DNA of 64,000 nucleotides from NCBI GenBank assembly GCA_905221605.1, contig CAJNDS010000663.1, positions 1 through 64,000 on the forward strand. The letters run 5' to 3'. The stretch comes from Symbiodinium natans. Lineage: Eukaryota; Sar; Dinophyceae; Suessiales; Symbiodiniaceae. A model generated the notes under the pieces. That model had not been told where the DNA came from. It ran no database searches and was given only the letters and a program-made list of their open reading frames with translations. Shown here piece by piece: positions 54,840-64,000 of this stretch. The first letter of the stretch is position 1, and each line of letters starts with the position of its first letter. Position numbers and translations under genes: made by a program.

Positions 54840-55500
54840 ATTTTGTGCTTTTCAGAAATAGTATACAACTGGTCTTTCTAGTGCTTCAGAACTATTTGTT
54901 TCGTTATTATGTAAGTAGAGCCGCTAGTGTTTAGTGCATCTTTTGGTTGTACTCAAGTGTAGTAGACCTTATTCAGCCATTACTTGGTGCTCTGGTAGCT
55001 CAATTCGCATGGATAATATTTGCCTGGTAAATGCGATTAATTATCTAGAAGCAGCATTTGCAATACTTGTCTTGAGAAAAAGCATTTATCGCTTGGAATT
55101 GTTTGCTTAAAAAGTGACTCCTACTCGTCCAGGAATACCCCAAAACCCTATAATCCAAACTTTACCAGAGATTCTCTTGAAAAGCTTGCGCTTTTGGATG
55201 TTTTTATGTATTTGTGAATTTGCTTGTGTATGGCCTTCACTAAGTACTTTCCTAGGATTCTTGTGCGCCTGATTGTGCAAGTTGCGTTTTTTAAGCATAG
55301 TATATATGTGGTCTTTATTGAATACTTCAGACATCTTTGTTTCATCGTTATGTAAGTAGAACTGCTTCTATTCCATAATTGTGCATTTTTAAGCTTGCTC
55401 ATGCAAATTGTGCTTTTCAGACATAGTATATAAGTGGTCTTTAGTGAATACTTCAGCAATCTTTGTCTCATTGTCATGTAGGTAGAACCGTTTCCATTTC
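54840..55500 (+). repeat. Dispersed repeat with CATAGTATATAAGTGGTCTT core
   Basis: Three diverged copies of about 95 nt lie at 54840-54930, 55285-55372 and 55397-55490. Each runs from a GTGCTTTTCAG-like start to a GTAGGTAGAACCG-like end. Confidence 0.65.
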
Positions 55501-55517
55501 CGCAAGTGTTTATTTCG

Positions 55518-56120
55518 TATTTGGTTGAGTATGGTCCTTTAAATAGTATTTACTTGAGTCAAATTGGGCTATTTGCTTAAGAATTCCTCTAGTAGTTAAA
55601 TTCGCATAGAATGAATACTTCAAACAAAAATTTACTTCAATAATACTTTGCCTGGTATAAACACAACTGTTTCAATGCATTAGTTGCCCAACAAAGCACT
55701 ATTTGCCCTTTAAACCACACTTTGCCATATTTTGGTTGAATATGGTGCTTCTTTCGTATTTTGGTTGAGTATGGTCCTTTAAATGGGATTCACTTGAGTC
55801 AAATTGGGCTATTTGCTTAATAATTACTCTAGTAGCTAAATTCGCATAAAATGATTATTTCAAAAATAAAAACGGTTCATGAATATGTAAACATAAGGTA
55901 TTTCAGTGGACTTTTCAGAGAGCATACTTTGCCTAGTACAAACACAATTGTATAAATACAGTATTTGCACTTTAAACGCACACTTTGCCATTTTTTGGTT
56001 GAGAATGGTGTTTATTTCGTATCTTGGTTGAGTATGCTCCTTTAAATAGTATTCACTTGAGTCAAAGTGGGCTCTTTGCTTAATAATTACTCTAGTAGCT
56101 AAATTCGCATAGAACCAAGA
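55518..56120 (+). repeat. AT-rich tandem repeat, about 250-nt unit, three copies
   Basis: The phrase GGTTGAGTATGGTCCTTTAA and the 80 nt after it recur at about 55522, 55762 and 56024. Between them lie pieces with TTTGCC and AAACGCACACTTTGCC. No coding potential is seen. Confidence 0.75.
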
Positions 56121-56439
56121 AAACTGTTTCACTGTTTGATTAATACTTTGCCTCCTACAAACACAATTGCATAAATAAATTAGTTGCTCAACAAAACATT
56201 AATTGCCCTTGAAACGCACAATTTGCATAGAAAACACTGACCTAAACATCTAAAAACAGCATTGTCCGCTTCAGATTCAAAATGTAGATTCTTCCAATGC
56301 TGGCTTATCGGGTCTGTGAGGTGGGTGTCCCAGTAACTGTCCTTCATTACCCGGTGATTAACTACGCGACTTTTGGGCCTTCTTTGTTGTTTTTTGTTAA
56401 AAAGGCCTAAAAAGGCCTAAAAAGGGTAGGTCGCTGGGG

Positions 56440-56570
56440 GGGGGGTAGCATATATATATATATATATGTATATACATATATGGAATGTGTGTGAGTGTGT
56501 GTACAGATAGATCGGCAGATAGATAGACAGACAGATAGGTAGACAGATGGTTGTATGCGTCTATGCGAAA
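56440..56570 (+). repeat. AT and GATA/GACA microsatellite
   Basis: An ATATAT run, a TGTGTG run and an AGATAGACAGAC run follow one another. Confidence 0.85.
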
Positions 56571-57319
56571 TACATATACACACTACATTTTCCCATGTGA
56601 ATCTGGACATGTCGTGCAGTGATCCGCATGTCACGTGCCCTGAACTCTCCTAAAACGCTGGAGCCTCAGCCCTGTGTTCACCTGCCTGTAGGAAAAGTTT
56701 TGGCACAAGCTGCACGTTGGCACTCAAGATCTTAGGTTCCAAATCTACTCGAGATTTCTCCCTTAAGAATCGATTCCTTGATCCTTGTTATCAGCTCTGC
56801 GATCAGCGGCCGATGTGGCCTTTGGAGTCTATCGTGCCTTCGCGGGGCCAGGGGGGAATGAGGAGGGGGAAACTTCATCTCTCGGAAGTTGTTAAACCTC
56901 GTTGATTTCCTTAAATCGCCCTCAATTGAAGTCTCCTTATGAGCCGGTCATGCTGGCAAGACAGAGACTTAAATAACTTGAACGTCTCAATGCTTTTTGG
57001 CTTGTAAAGCTTTCAGGGCCTGGCCGATGGAGCCTTGTGCAGTTGCAGTGACTTCTTTTTTAGACGAACAACCTTGCAGTCTCAAATACAGATTCTATAT
57101 ATATATATATACACACATTTTTCATAGCCCCAAAAATACACCGGGACGTTGTTGGGGGAACCCGAAAGCAGGTCCACCAAAAAAGGCCCCAAAAGACTCC
57201 CACAAGCTTCGCGAAAAGATGTTAAAAGGTCCCATCCCCTGTTGTCGGGAGGCCCACTCCCAGAAAAACATGAAGAACCGTGGCCCACTGTATTTAGTAT
57301 TTGTGTCAGCTCAGCGCTG

Positions 57320-57910
57320 GGCCCGGGCGCAGGATCTCTTGGCAGAGCTGAAGGAGGAGAAGGCAGCACGAGCCAAGCAGCAAGCAGAGCAGCAGGCGGC
57401 CCGACTTCTCCGAAGTAGTCAACTTTGATATTTTAACTGTGATACTTTTGGCTGCTCCCGCTTGCTCCTGCCTTCGGGCTTTTGGAACCCTAAACCCTAA
57501 GCCCTAAACCCTAAACCCTAAACCCTAAACCCTAAACCCTAAACCCTAAACCCTAAACCCTAAACCCTAAACCCTAAACACTACACTTTACCCCAAACCC
57601 TGAACCTCTGAGTTGTTTGTCGGTGCGCAAGGAGACGCAGAACACCGTCAAGGAACTCACAAAGCTGCTCAAGAAGGCAGTGCAGCGTGCATCTGTGAGC
57701 CTCCATGTGTTGACGTTGAGAGCTTGAGTTTGAGGGCCATTCACTTCGGAGGCCGAGGCCGAGATGAAGGAGGCGAAGGTGGTGCGCGTGCACGACCAGC
57801 AGCTGGACAGGTTGGATATGGCTGAGGAGGTCGGGGGCTGTGGGCAAGCCCGCTTCATCCTGCATGATGATCCGGAGCATTGTGCTTGGGGTAACCTCCT
57901 TAATCGACCC
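57320..57910 (+). CDS. Unknown coiled-coil gene with a telomere-repeat intron
   Basis: Exon-like stretches on the plus strand: 57335-57428 (LLAELKEEKAARAKQQAEQQ, copy 3 of the duplicated segment); about 57612-57727 (VRKETQNTVKELTKLLKKAV); about 57755-57905 (EAEAEMKEAKVVRVHDQQLD, then RLDMAEEV). All are charged and helical, as in a coiled coil. Between the first two lies a CCCTAAA array (57485-57600), which would therefore be intronic. No domain name can be given. Joins are inferred. Confidence 0.4.
57485..57600 (+). repeat. Interstitial CCCTAAA array
   Basis: About fifteen CCCTAAA units, nearly perfect. Confidence 0.95.
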
Positions 57911-58232
57911 ACCCGGGATCATCGCGCGTGACGACGTTCTGGCACAAGTCTTGCTCAACTTTCACATTTTTGTTTCAGCATCGGTGCTGAGCCGGGTGGG
58001 CCCATCCCTTCTTATTGTAGGAGCAACTCCATCGAAGCTCGCTGAAGCCACCTGGTCGTGCAGACGCGGCAGAGGACCTAGGATGTGACAAGATGTATTC
58101 ATCCACATCTGCTTGTACACATGAGCAGGTTGTGTGCAGCACTGTACAGAACTTTCATGGAACAGTTGGTAGAAGGACTGCTCAAGGTTTCAGGCATGCA
58201 TTTGTGCAGGTTGACAAGTGTGTCGGTTTCTG

Positions 58233-58520
58233 TGTATATGTATGTATGCATGTATGCATGTATGCATGTATGCATGTATGCATGTATGCATGTATGCATG
58301 TATGCATGTACGTGTGTTGGTGTGTGTGTATGCTCATGTGTCTGTGTCTGCGTATGTGTATGCATGGATGTATGGATGGATTGGTGTACGGGTGTACGGA
58401 TGTGCGGATGTATGGATGTATGTATGCATGTATGTATGTGGGCATGCATGTATGTGTGCCTGGCTGGCTGACTGCCTGCCCGCCTGCCTGCCTGCCTGCA
58501 TGTGTGTCGTATGTGCGAGG
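58233..58520 (+). repeat. TGTATGCA microsatellite and related runs
   Basis: About ten units of the 8-mer TGTATGCA (58235-58312) are followed by TGTGTATG, TGGATGTA, CTGCCTGC and AGGTAGGT runs. Confidence 0.9.
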
Positions 58521-58638
58521 TAGGTAGGTAAGTAGTAGGTAGGCAAAGACAGCATGAGATGGTTTTCTAGGCACAGGTACGCGCGCATGCTTTTTTTTGG
58601 GTTTTTGTATTATGACTGTTGCATCGTACTACTTGGAG

Positions 58639-59580
58639 ATCGTAACTGGCTGCCGAGCGGACACTGCAGAGGACTTCCAACTTTGCCAGGGAAGCTCCAA
58701 GAGCTTCCTGAATGCGATGACCATGCATACGACAATGACGGTGAGCTTTGGACTGCTATACTTCGCGGCACACATCTTCAGCAGCATCACACCTTTCGTT
58801 TTTGGAAAACCCGAACTCAAAAGCCCACAGCCAAGCTACACGCATCTCACGTCGAAGGGTCCTGACCAACGAACGAGCCTAAGGAACTCCTCGAGGACGA
58901 CGACGTGCCACCCGAAGTCTGAGGTGGGCATCGTTCAGGGAGGCGAAGTCACGTGCTGTCCCGTCAAAGTCGCTGGAGTCGACCCAAGAAAGGCTTGTTT
59001 TGTCGTTCCTTTTGCTTCTTCTGAAAACAGTTTGATTGAGCCCGTAAAGTGCAGCTCGCCATTGTGCAGCGACCAGCAAAGGAACGCTTCTGTGCCGGCT
59101 GTGCAGAGATGGATCTGCAGGGCACAAGTTGCAAGAAGTGCAGCGGAGGTTTCAGGAAGCTGGATTCTGGATTCTGTGAGGCATGCGTCTGGGACATTTT
59201 TGGAATGCTCATGTTTTGGTACCTCTGCGAGCCAAGCCTCCATGCTTGTTGTTGGGTTGTTTTCAAGCATGAGGCATGGACCTCCCACATTGGGTGGGAA
59301 AGTCTGGTGAGACTTGCAGCACGGCCACCTGCTCCGCAGAGAAGTTCCAGGGGATCTCCTCGGACACAGCCTGCTGCAAGTGCGGCGGCGGTCACAAGCA
59401 GGCCGGGAAAACGAGAGCTCGAGGCTTCGATGGCAGCATGGAGAGATCATGGCTTTTGAAGGGATGTCGGCTAAATGAAACGCGTTTTCATATGACAATG
59501 TAAGCCACGTCCAGGCTACGAAGTTCAAGTACTATGTGGAGCCCATGGCCCTCGACAGCGAGATCGTGGTTGGTCACCCG
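58639..59580 (+). CDS. Exon-like pieces of a Cys-rich plus-strand gene
   Basis: About 58640-58800 reads CRADTAEDFQLCQGSSKSFL and a following hydrophobic stretch. About 59062-59190 follows ATTGTGCAG and reads FCAGCAEMDLQGTSCKKCSG then FCEAC, a CxxC-rich extracellular-type unit. About 59300-59440 reads CSAEKFQGISSDTACCKCGG. About 59520-59570 reads FKYYVEPMALDSEIVVGH. The Cys spacing suggests a secreted or surface protein. Joins were not verified. Confidence 0.35.
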
Positions 59581-59589
59581 TGGCTTGAT

Positions 59590-60860
59590 GGTTTATTAAC
59601 GGTTTCACACTCATAGCTCTTGAGTGGAGGTGATGGCAGGGTCCCAGGTCACTTCCGTTCTTGCTTCTTGCTTCGTTTCCTCATTGCGGTAATGTGGCCC
59701 ACGAAAGCACAACGCCCTAGGATTCCGCGGACTGCGGGCCGCTACTCCGTGAACCAGGAGAGCCCGCCATGGCTTTCCATGGCTTTGGAGAGTCATTTTG
59801 CCTAACCTCACCCAGGCCAATAAAACGTTGATCAGGAGTAAAGCCACACAGCTCAAGGAGAGAATAGCACTGACAGAAAAGCAAGCGATGGCACAAGGGC
59901 AATGCTATTGCGAAGATTTGCTGCTGGGTTTCTGCCAATAGCTACTGCTTTCGTTGCGGTTTGCCCCCAGTACATTTAATGAGGCAACCTGCGCATCAGG
60001 AACGTGAGCACCACCATGTGACTATAAGCTTTTACGTATATACACCCGTACCATGAATTCAGTTTCAATGATGCCATGCAGGATTGCGAATTGGCGACTT
60101 GTTCGCGACCAACGACCTATGGTTTCAGCAGAAGACCGTCGTCGACGTAGGGGATGCAAATGTGTGCTTTTGGAGAGCTCGAACTTCTAGCACGCTAGCA
60201 TCTTAGATGCAGCCTCCGACAGCTAGCTTATAGCGCGGCAAGAAAGGACCCGGCACGGAATGTAGGATTATTGGCTCGCTAGTCAGATAGTCATTGTCAG
60301 AGAGGCTCGTGGATCACAGGGGCAGAGCAATCCAGGCGTGCAGGTTGGTATGGCTGTACGGCATAGATGTTTGAGAGTTTGCAGCGGATCCAACGGCCAG
60401 CTGCCTGAGAAAGCAGGCTAGCCATCAGCAAGAGAATACTCGGAATGTAGGACTGGAGCTGACTATCTATCGGTCATGTGGCCAGACACACAAGCCTCCG
60501 CCACGAAGCCTAGGCTAAAATGTACGCTTTAACCAAGACAAATGCTTGCCTCTCAGCATCTGGTTGAAGCCCCTCGCGTGAAAGCGATGAGGCGAGCTAC
60601 GGCCTGACGTTGGATGCAGAGACAGGCGCACTCCAGCTTGCCGAAGGCTGCCCCAAGCTTGGCTGTTGGAAGTCGCCGATCGAGGCCAGGCAGTCGGAGC
60701 GTTGAAGGCTGTTATTTAGTTGCGTTGCTCAACTTTGATTTGTCATTCCAGCCAGTTCCCATTTCTTGCTCGACTGCGGTGCTTGTCCTGTACTGCCCGT
60801 GTATTCAGTCCCAAACAGCGGAGGAGAGCTGAAAGAAGATCCTGCATATGACTTTCTTTA
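59590..60860. other. No supported exon
   Basis: Probably intron or intergenic DNA; nothing was recognised. Confidence 0.3.
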
Positions 60861-60874
60861 GAGTGAGAGATGCT

Positions 60875-61300
60875 CAGCACGGCGCAGGTGGACTGCATTG
60901 TCACGGCCCATGAAGATGTAGGCTTGGCAGCCTCGACCAAGCTTTCGGTGCGTGTGGGAATGATCAACTACGGCTCCATGGCAGGGAGAGTTTCGACCCT
61001 CTGCCTCTCTTTTGCGGAATTTGTGGAGAGCTCTTTTGAGAGTGATTCGATGCCGGCTCAGGTTCAAATCCCTTGGTTCTATTGCCTGGTGTGGAGCACG
61101 TTCCAGTACAGCAGTCCTCCCTGGCCGTCAACGATGCCATCTTTAAGCTTGTTTCTGGGTTCAATAGCAGCGGGATCTGTCAGTGAATGTTGCACACTGC
61201 ATGTGGGGCTGCCTTTTGGACAGGCTTGTGCGCCCAAGCCTACATGGCTGGACATCGATGAGAGCACTGGCGCCGTGTCAGGCGTTCTTGGGTCGGGGGC
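60875..61300 (+). CDS. Exon-like pieces, one with an Ig-like (He_PIG-type) signature
   Basis: 60877-60955 reads TAQVDCIVTAHEDVGLAAST then KLSVRV. About 61225-61290 reads KPTWLDIDESTGAVSGVLGS, the WLxID..TGxxSG pattern of putative Ig domains found in extracellular proteins. These lie on the same strand as the Cys-rich pieces before them and the exon pieces after them. Confidence 0.35.
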
Positions 61301-62118
61301 TTGAGCCATCTTGAGCCGGTCAAGTCTCTTCTAGTTGTTAGCTGCACTGGGCCATTGCATATTCTTTTGCTTCACTCCTCACATGGAAGGGACAGCCGGT
61401 AACGTGGACAGCTGTTTGTCGAGAGTGTAGCAACAGACAGGCGTACTGTCCGGCGTCCACCAGGCGAACTCATCGCCGCTCGGAGAGGAATGGGCCAAGC
61501 GATAAAATGTCTGGAATCTGCAGAATCCTATCAGGCTCTTGCCGGCTTTGTTCCAGATGCCAGTGACGGGTTAGGTTCTCAGCTGTCCTGAGTGTCGTAG
61601 TTCCGCTGGTTGTGAATGCCGGCCCCCGCTGGGTTAGTCAATCACCACTCAGCCAGTTTTTAAAGCTTTGCCGTCTGCACCGATGTCTTTACAGCGCTCC
61701 TTTGTAGTTCCCTCTTCAGCTGTCTGGCAGTAGCCTTGTCCGTTGGTCCGTGTAAGGGCTGACTCCTTTTCCCACTGCTTCGGTTGCAGTCGATTCTCTC
61801 GGGCTTCAGTGCACCTGCATAGACATGGCATCTCGAAGGAATTGTTACGGCTGTCATGGTTCCCCAAAGCCTTCGTGGGATTTGCCATGCGACGAGGTCT
61901 TCCGTGCTGACCGACAATGAGGGTGGTCTTCTCGGAGTCGGTGCGACGTGCACGGTGCACAAGGGCGCCAGCAAGACGCAGGCGACGCGCTCCCGGCGTT
62001 CGACATTTCAGACTTGGGCTTGGGCCTTCCAGCAGTTGTTGAGGGTTTTGAATCTTGATTTCTTGCACCCGTCAAGCCATTTTACTTCTTGATTAGGGTG
62101 ACTCCTGGGCGTTTCTTT

Positions 62119-62337
62119 TCAGGGTTTAGGGTGCCTTTCCGAGTAGAAAGTGATTGGTCCTCAGCCGTGGAGTTGGCGATTGAGAATCTAGATGGTCTCA
62201 ATGACACGCTTGCAACCTCACAGTTTGAACAGCTCCTGTACAACCGAATCAGACTTTCTGCATTTGGTGTGCAGCAAATATATACTGAAAACGAGTCGCT
62301 GCGAACAAACCTTGAACAATTTCTCCCCAATCACAGG
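62119..62337 (+). CDS. Exon of an unknown plus-strand gene
   Basis: After the acceptor TCTTTTCAG the frame reads FRVPFRVESDWSSAVELAIE and continues through ATSQFEQLLYNRIRLSAF to a CACAG|GTGGTG junction. Both ends look like splice sites. No family was recognised. Confidence 0.45.
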
Positions 62338-62739
62338 TGGTGGTCATCGCGCCGCATGCATGGACTTCCATGTCGTATTCCTATGGCTCCACGACCACCC
62401 TCTATGCGACCTTGGGAGAGAAGCTTGCTTCGCGTTGGCTCTGCAAATGCTCTGCAGTGTGCAGGCGATGGCCTGTTTTCTCCAGAGTCCCAAGCATAAT
62501 CGTCGTCGTTTCTGCAGTATGCTACATTCAAGCATCGTTTATTTGTACCCTCTTGTGTTGACTTCTGCCAGTCAGCATACTTCGGACTATGTATCCTGGA
62601 ATTCCAAGGAAGTCTCCCATCCTGGAAGTCAAGGGAGGAGCTGGGGAGGCGCCAAACCGCTTCGACGCCGCTTGCGGAAAGCTGGCGAAGTGGCTCGGCG
62701 CTGCGGCGTCCGCCAGCCATATAGTATTGACAGGTAAAC

Positions 62740-63130
62740 GCAATCGTGATAGAGAGATGGATAGATGAATAGATAGATAGATAGAGGTGCATGCACGCAT
62801 ACATGCATGCACATGTGTATACACATATATGTAGAATATATGTAAACACACTGTATATGTATGTATATATATATACATACACATATTCATCTTCATGGGT
62901 CATGACCATGTTCATGAGCGTGCTCATGGCCATATTCCTGATCATATTCATGTTTTGCACATTCGTATATTCATATCTTCACAGTCACGTATTCATGCAC
63001 ATATTCACATACTCACATATTCAAATACATGAGAATATACATTTTCATACACATACACTGACATACACTGACATACACCCATAAATACATACATGCAATG
63101 CATGCAGAAAAAAGAGATACACATGCAGGT
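62740..63130 (+). repeat. GATA, ATAC and CACATA microsatellite region
   Basis: Runs of ATAGATAG, ATACATGC, TATATATA and CATACACTGA follow one another, ending before a GTGTGTGTG run at about 63138. Confidence 0.8.
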
Positions 63131-63539
63131 ATGCTGTGTGTGTGTGTGTGGGGGATTTGGAGGGAGACCCTTTGCCGCTTCATCTCCAGAAGGATTGTGG
63201 TGATCGATATATGTCGAAATGGGCTTTGAGATCCGCGTTCTGTGCCGCGCGGCGTGTATAAGCCAGCATTGTCATAGAAGTTCACAGAAAAACCGCACGT
63301 GTTAAATAGCTGCATCCACATCTAGTTGTTTAGTTAGATGAATGCACAAGCGCGTTATTACACATATCTGTTCAGTACGACACGTACCGTTACCGTGCAT
63401 TCAGCTTGGATATGTGCGCATAGCTATATGTATATATGAATGTACCGACATGCGCGCATACATCTGCAGACAAACGCGTAACGGCGGTTAGATGATTCGA
63501 TTTGGGTGTTTTCTTATGAAACTTGAAACTGGGCTATTC

Positions 63540-64000
63540 AGGCACGGCATGGAGGTAGACCCCAAGTTCGCTTTTGACGTTAACACGGGAATTGCCACGT
63601 ACTCCGACCACCAGATCTTCACCCTGGATGTTGCAAATGGGCGCTTGCAGCTCACTCCGCAAGAATCCTTGAGCGACGTCATCCCGATGAGCAGTGATGT
63701 CTATTCTGGCCGGGCCACTCTGGACTTCACGTGCAGGATTCCAGTGCCTGCTGTTTTAGTCCAGGTCTCTCTAGTAAGTCTCCATAGGTAACTCATAGTC
63801 GTAAGGTCCCCCCGGTGCGGAAACAAGGTGCCCGTGGTAACGAGGTGGCTCCCTTTGTTTTTGGAAGTGCAGGATCTATGGTGTCTACACCTGGGAATCC
63901 ATCGGCAGGAGCAAGATCGTAAGTCACGACCTGGAAATCTCGCTTCGCGACCACACCTGCTGGGTGAGAACCAGAGTAAGCTATAAAGCCTCCATAGCCC
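63540..64000 (+). CDS. Two exons of a plus-strand gene running off the right edge
   Basis: 63540-63752 follows GGGCTATTCAG and reads PKFAFDVNTGIATYSDHQIF, DVANGRLQLTPQESL and TLDFTCRIPVPAVLVQ, ending near CAG|GTCTCT. About 63872-64000 follows GTGCAG and reads IYGVYTWESIGRSKIVSHDL and LRDHTCWVRTRV. The codon pattern looks coding and the reading stays open at the edge. Family unknown; beta-strand-rich, perhaps extracellular. Confidence 0.4.

Noticed and set aside
58085-58588. Cys/Met/Val-rich and His/Thr-rich frames
   Set aside because: They are translations of the TGTATGCA microsatellite.

Overview
The window is eukaryotic nuclear DNA and almost certainly dinoflagellate, perhaps Symbiodiniaceae or another Suessiales. 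The evidence is: relict copies of the dinoflagellate spliced leader (SL) in two places; interstitial TTTAGGG/CCCTAAA telomere-type arrays; an SL-tagged retroelement coding for a cytosine-methyltransferase/reverse-transcriptase polyprotein; an ion channel gene split into exons of only 50-250 nt whose pore sequence suits dinoflagellate channels; and large amounts of simple and satellite repeat. It is not prokaryotic. Most long open frames outside the regions named here are chance frames. All gene calls were made by reading translations and motifs by eye, so exon edges are approximate unless a splice site is stated.

Layout. 1-7965 (minus strand) is a retroelement. It has a short leader repeat with an SL relict, a Pro/Gln/Ser-rich ORF, a gag-like ORF with zinc-binding motifs, a pol ORF (C5-methyltransferase-like, RT, RNase H) joined to gag in the same frame through one UGA stop, a second copy of the leader repeat, and a tyrosine recombinase ORF that runs off the left edge. 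8.1-15 kb holds short exon-like pieces of unknown genes, a TTTAGGGG array, and two homologous exons. 15.7-22 kb (minus) holds a voltage-gated cation channel with S1-S6, pore, C-linker and a CNBD-like fold. 22-33 kb has further exon-like pieces on the minus strand, then a ribulose-phosphate 3-epimerase gene (32.7-33.7 kb, minus) with a leader suited to plastid import.

34-42 kb has no convincing gene. It holds a three-monomer higher-order satellite (36.4-37.6 kb), a nearly 0.8-kb ACT-type microsatellite (38.0-38.8 kb) and arrays of GC-rich hairpins (39.6-40.4 kb). The likely host genes to its left read leftwards, and coding sequence to its right reads mainly rightwards, so it may be a divergent strand-switch region. 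42.2-48.1 kb holds a zinc-ribbon ORF broken by a 7-bp duplication, a zinc-finger retroelement fragment with an SL relict in front of it, and a decayed LINE (endonuclease plus partial RT) in the opposite orientation. 48.8-57.6 kb is rich in interstitial telomere repeats, including a head-to-head array, a poly-C tract, a long fold-back and AT-rich dispersed repeats. 57.3-64 kb carries exon-like pieces of one or more plus-strand genes (coiled-coil, Cys-rich and Ig-like segments) that continue off the right edge.
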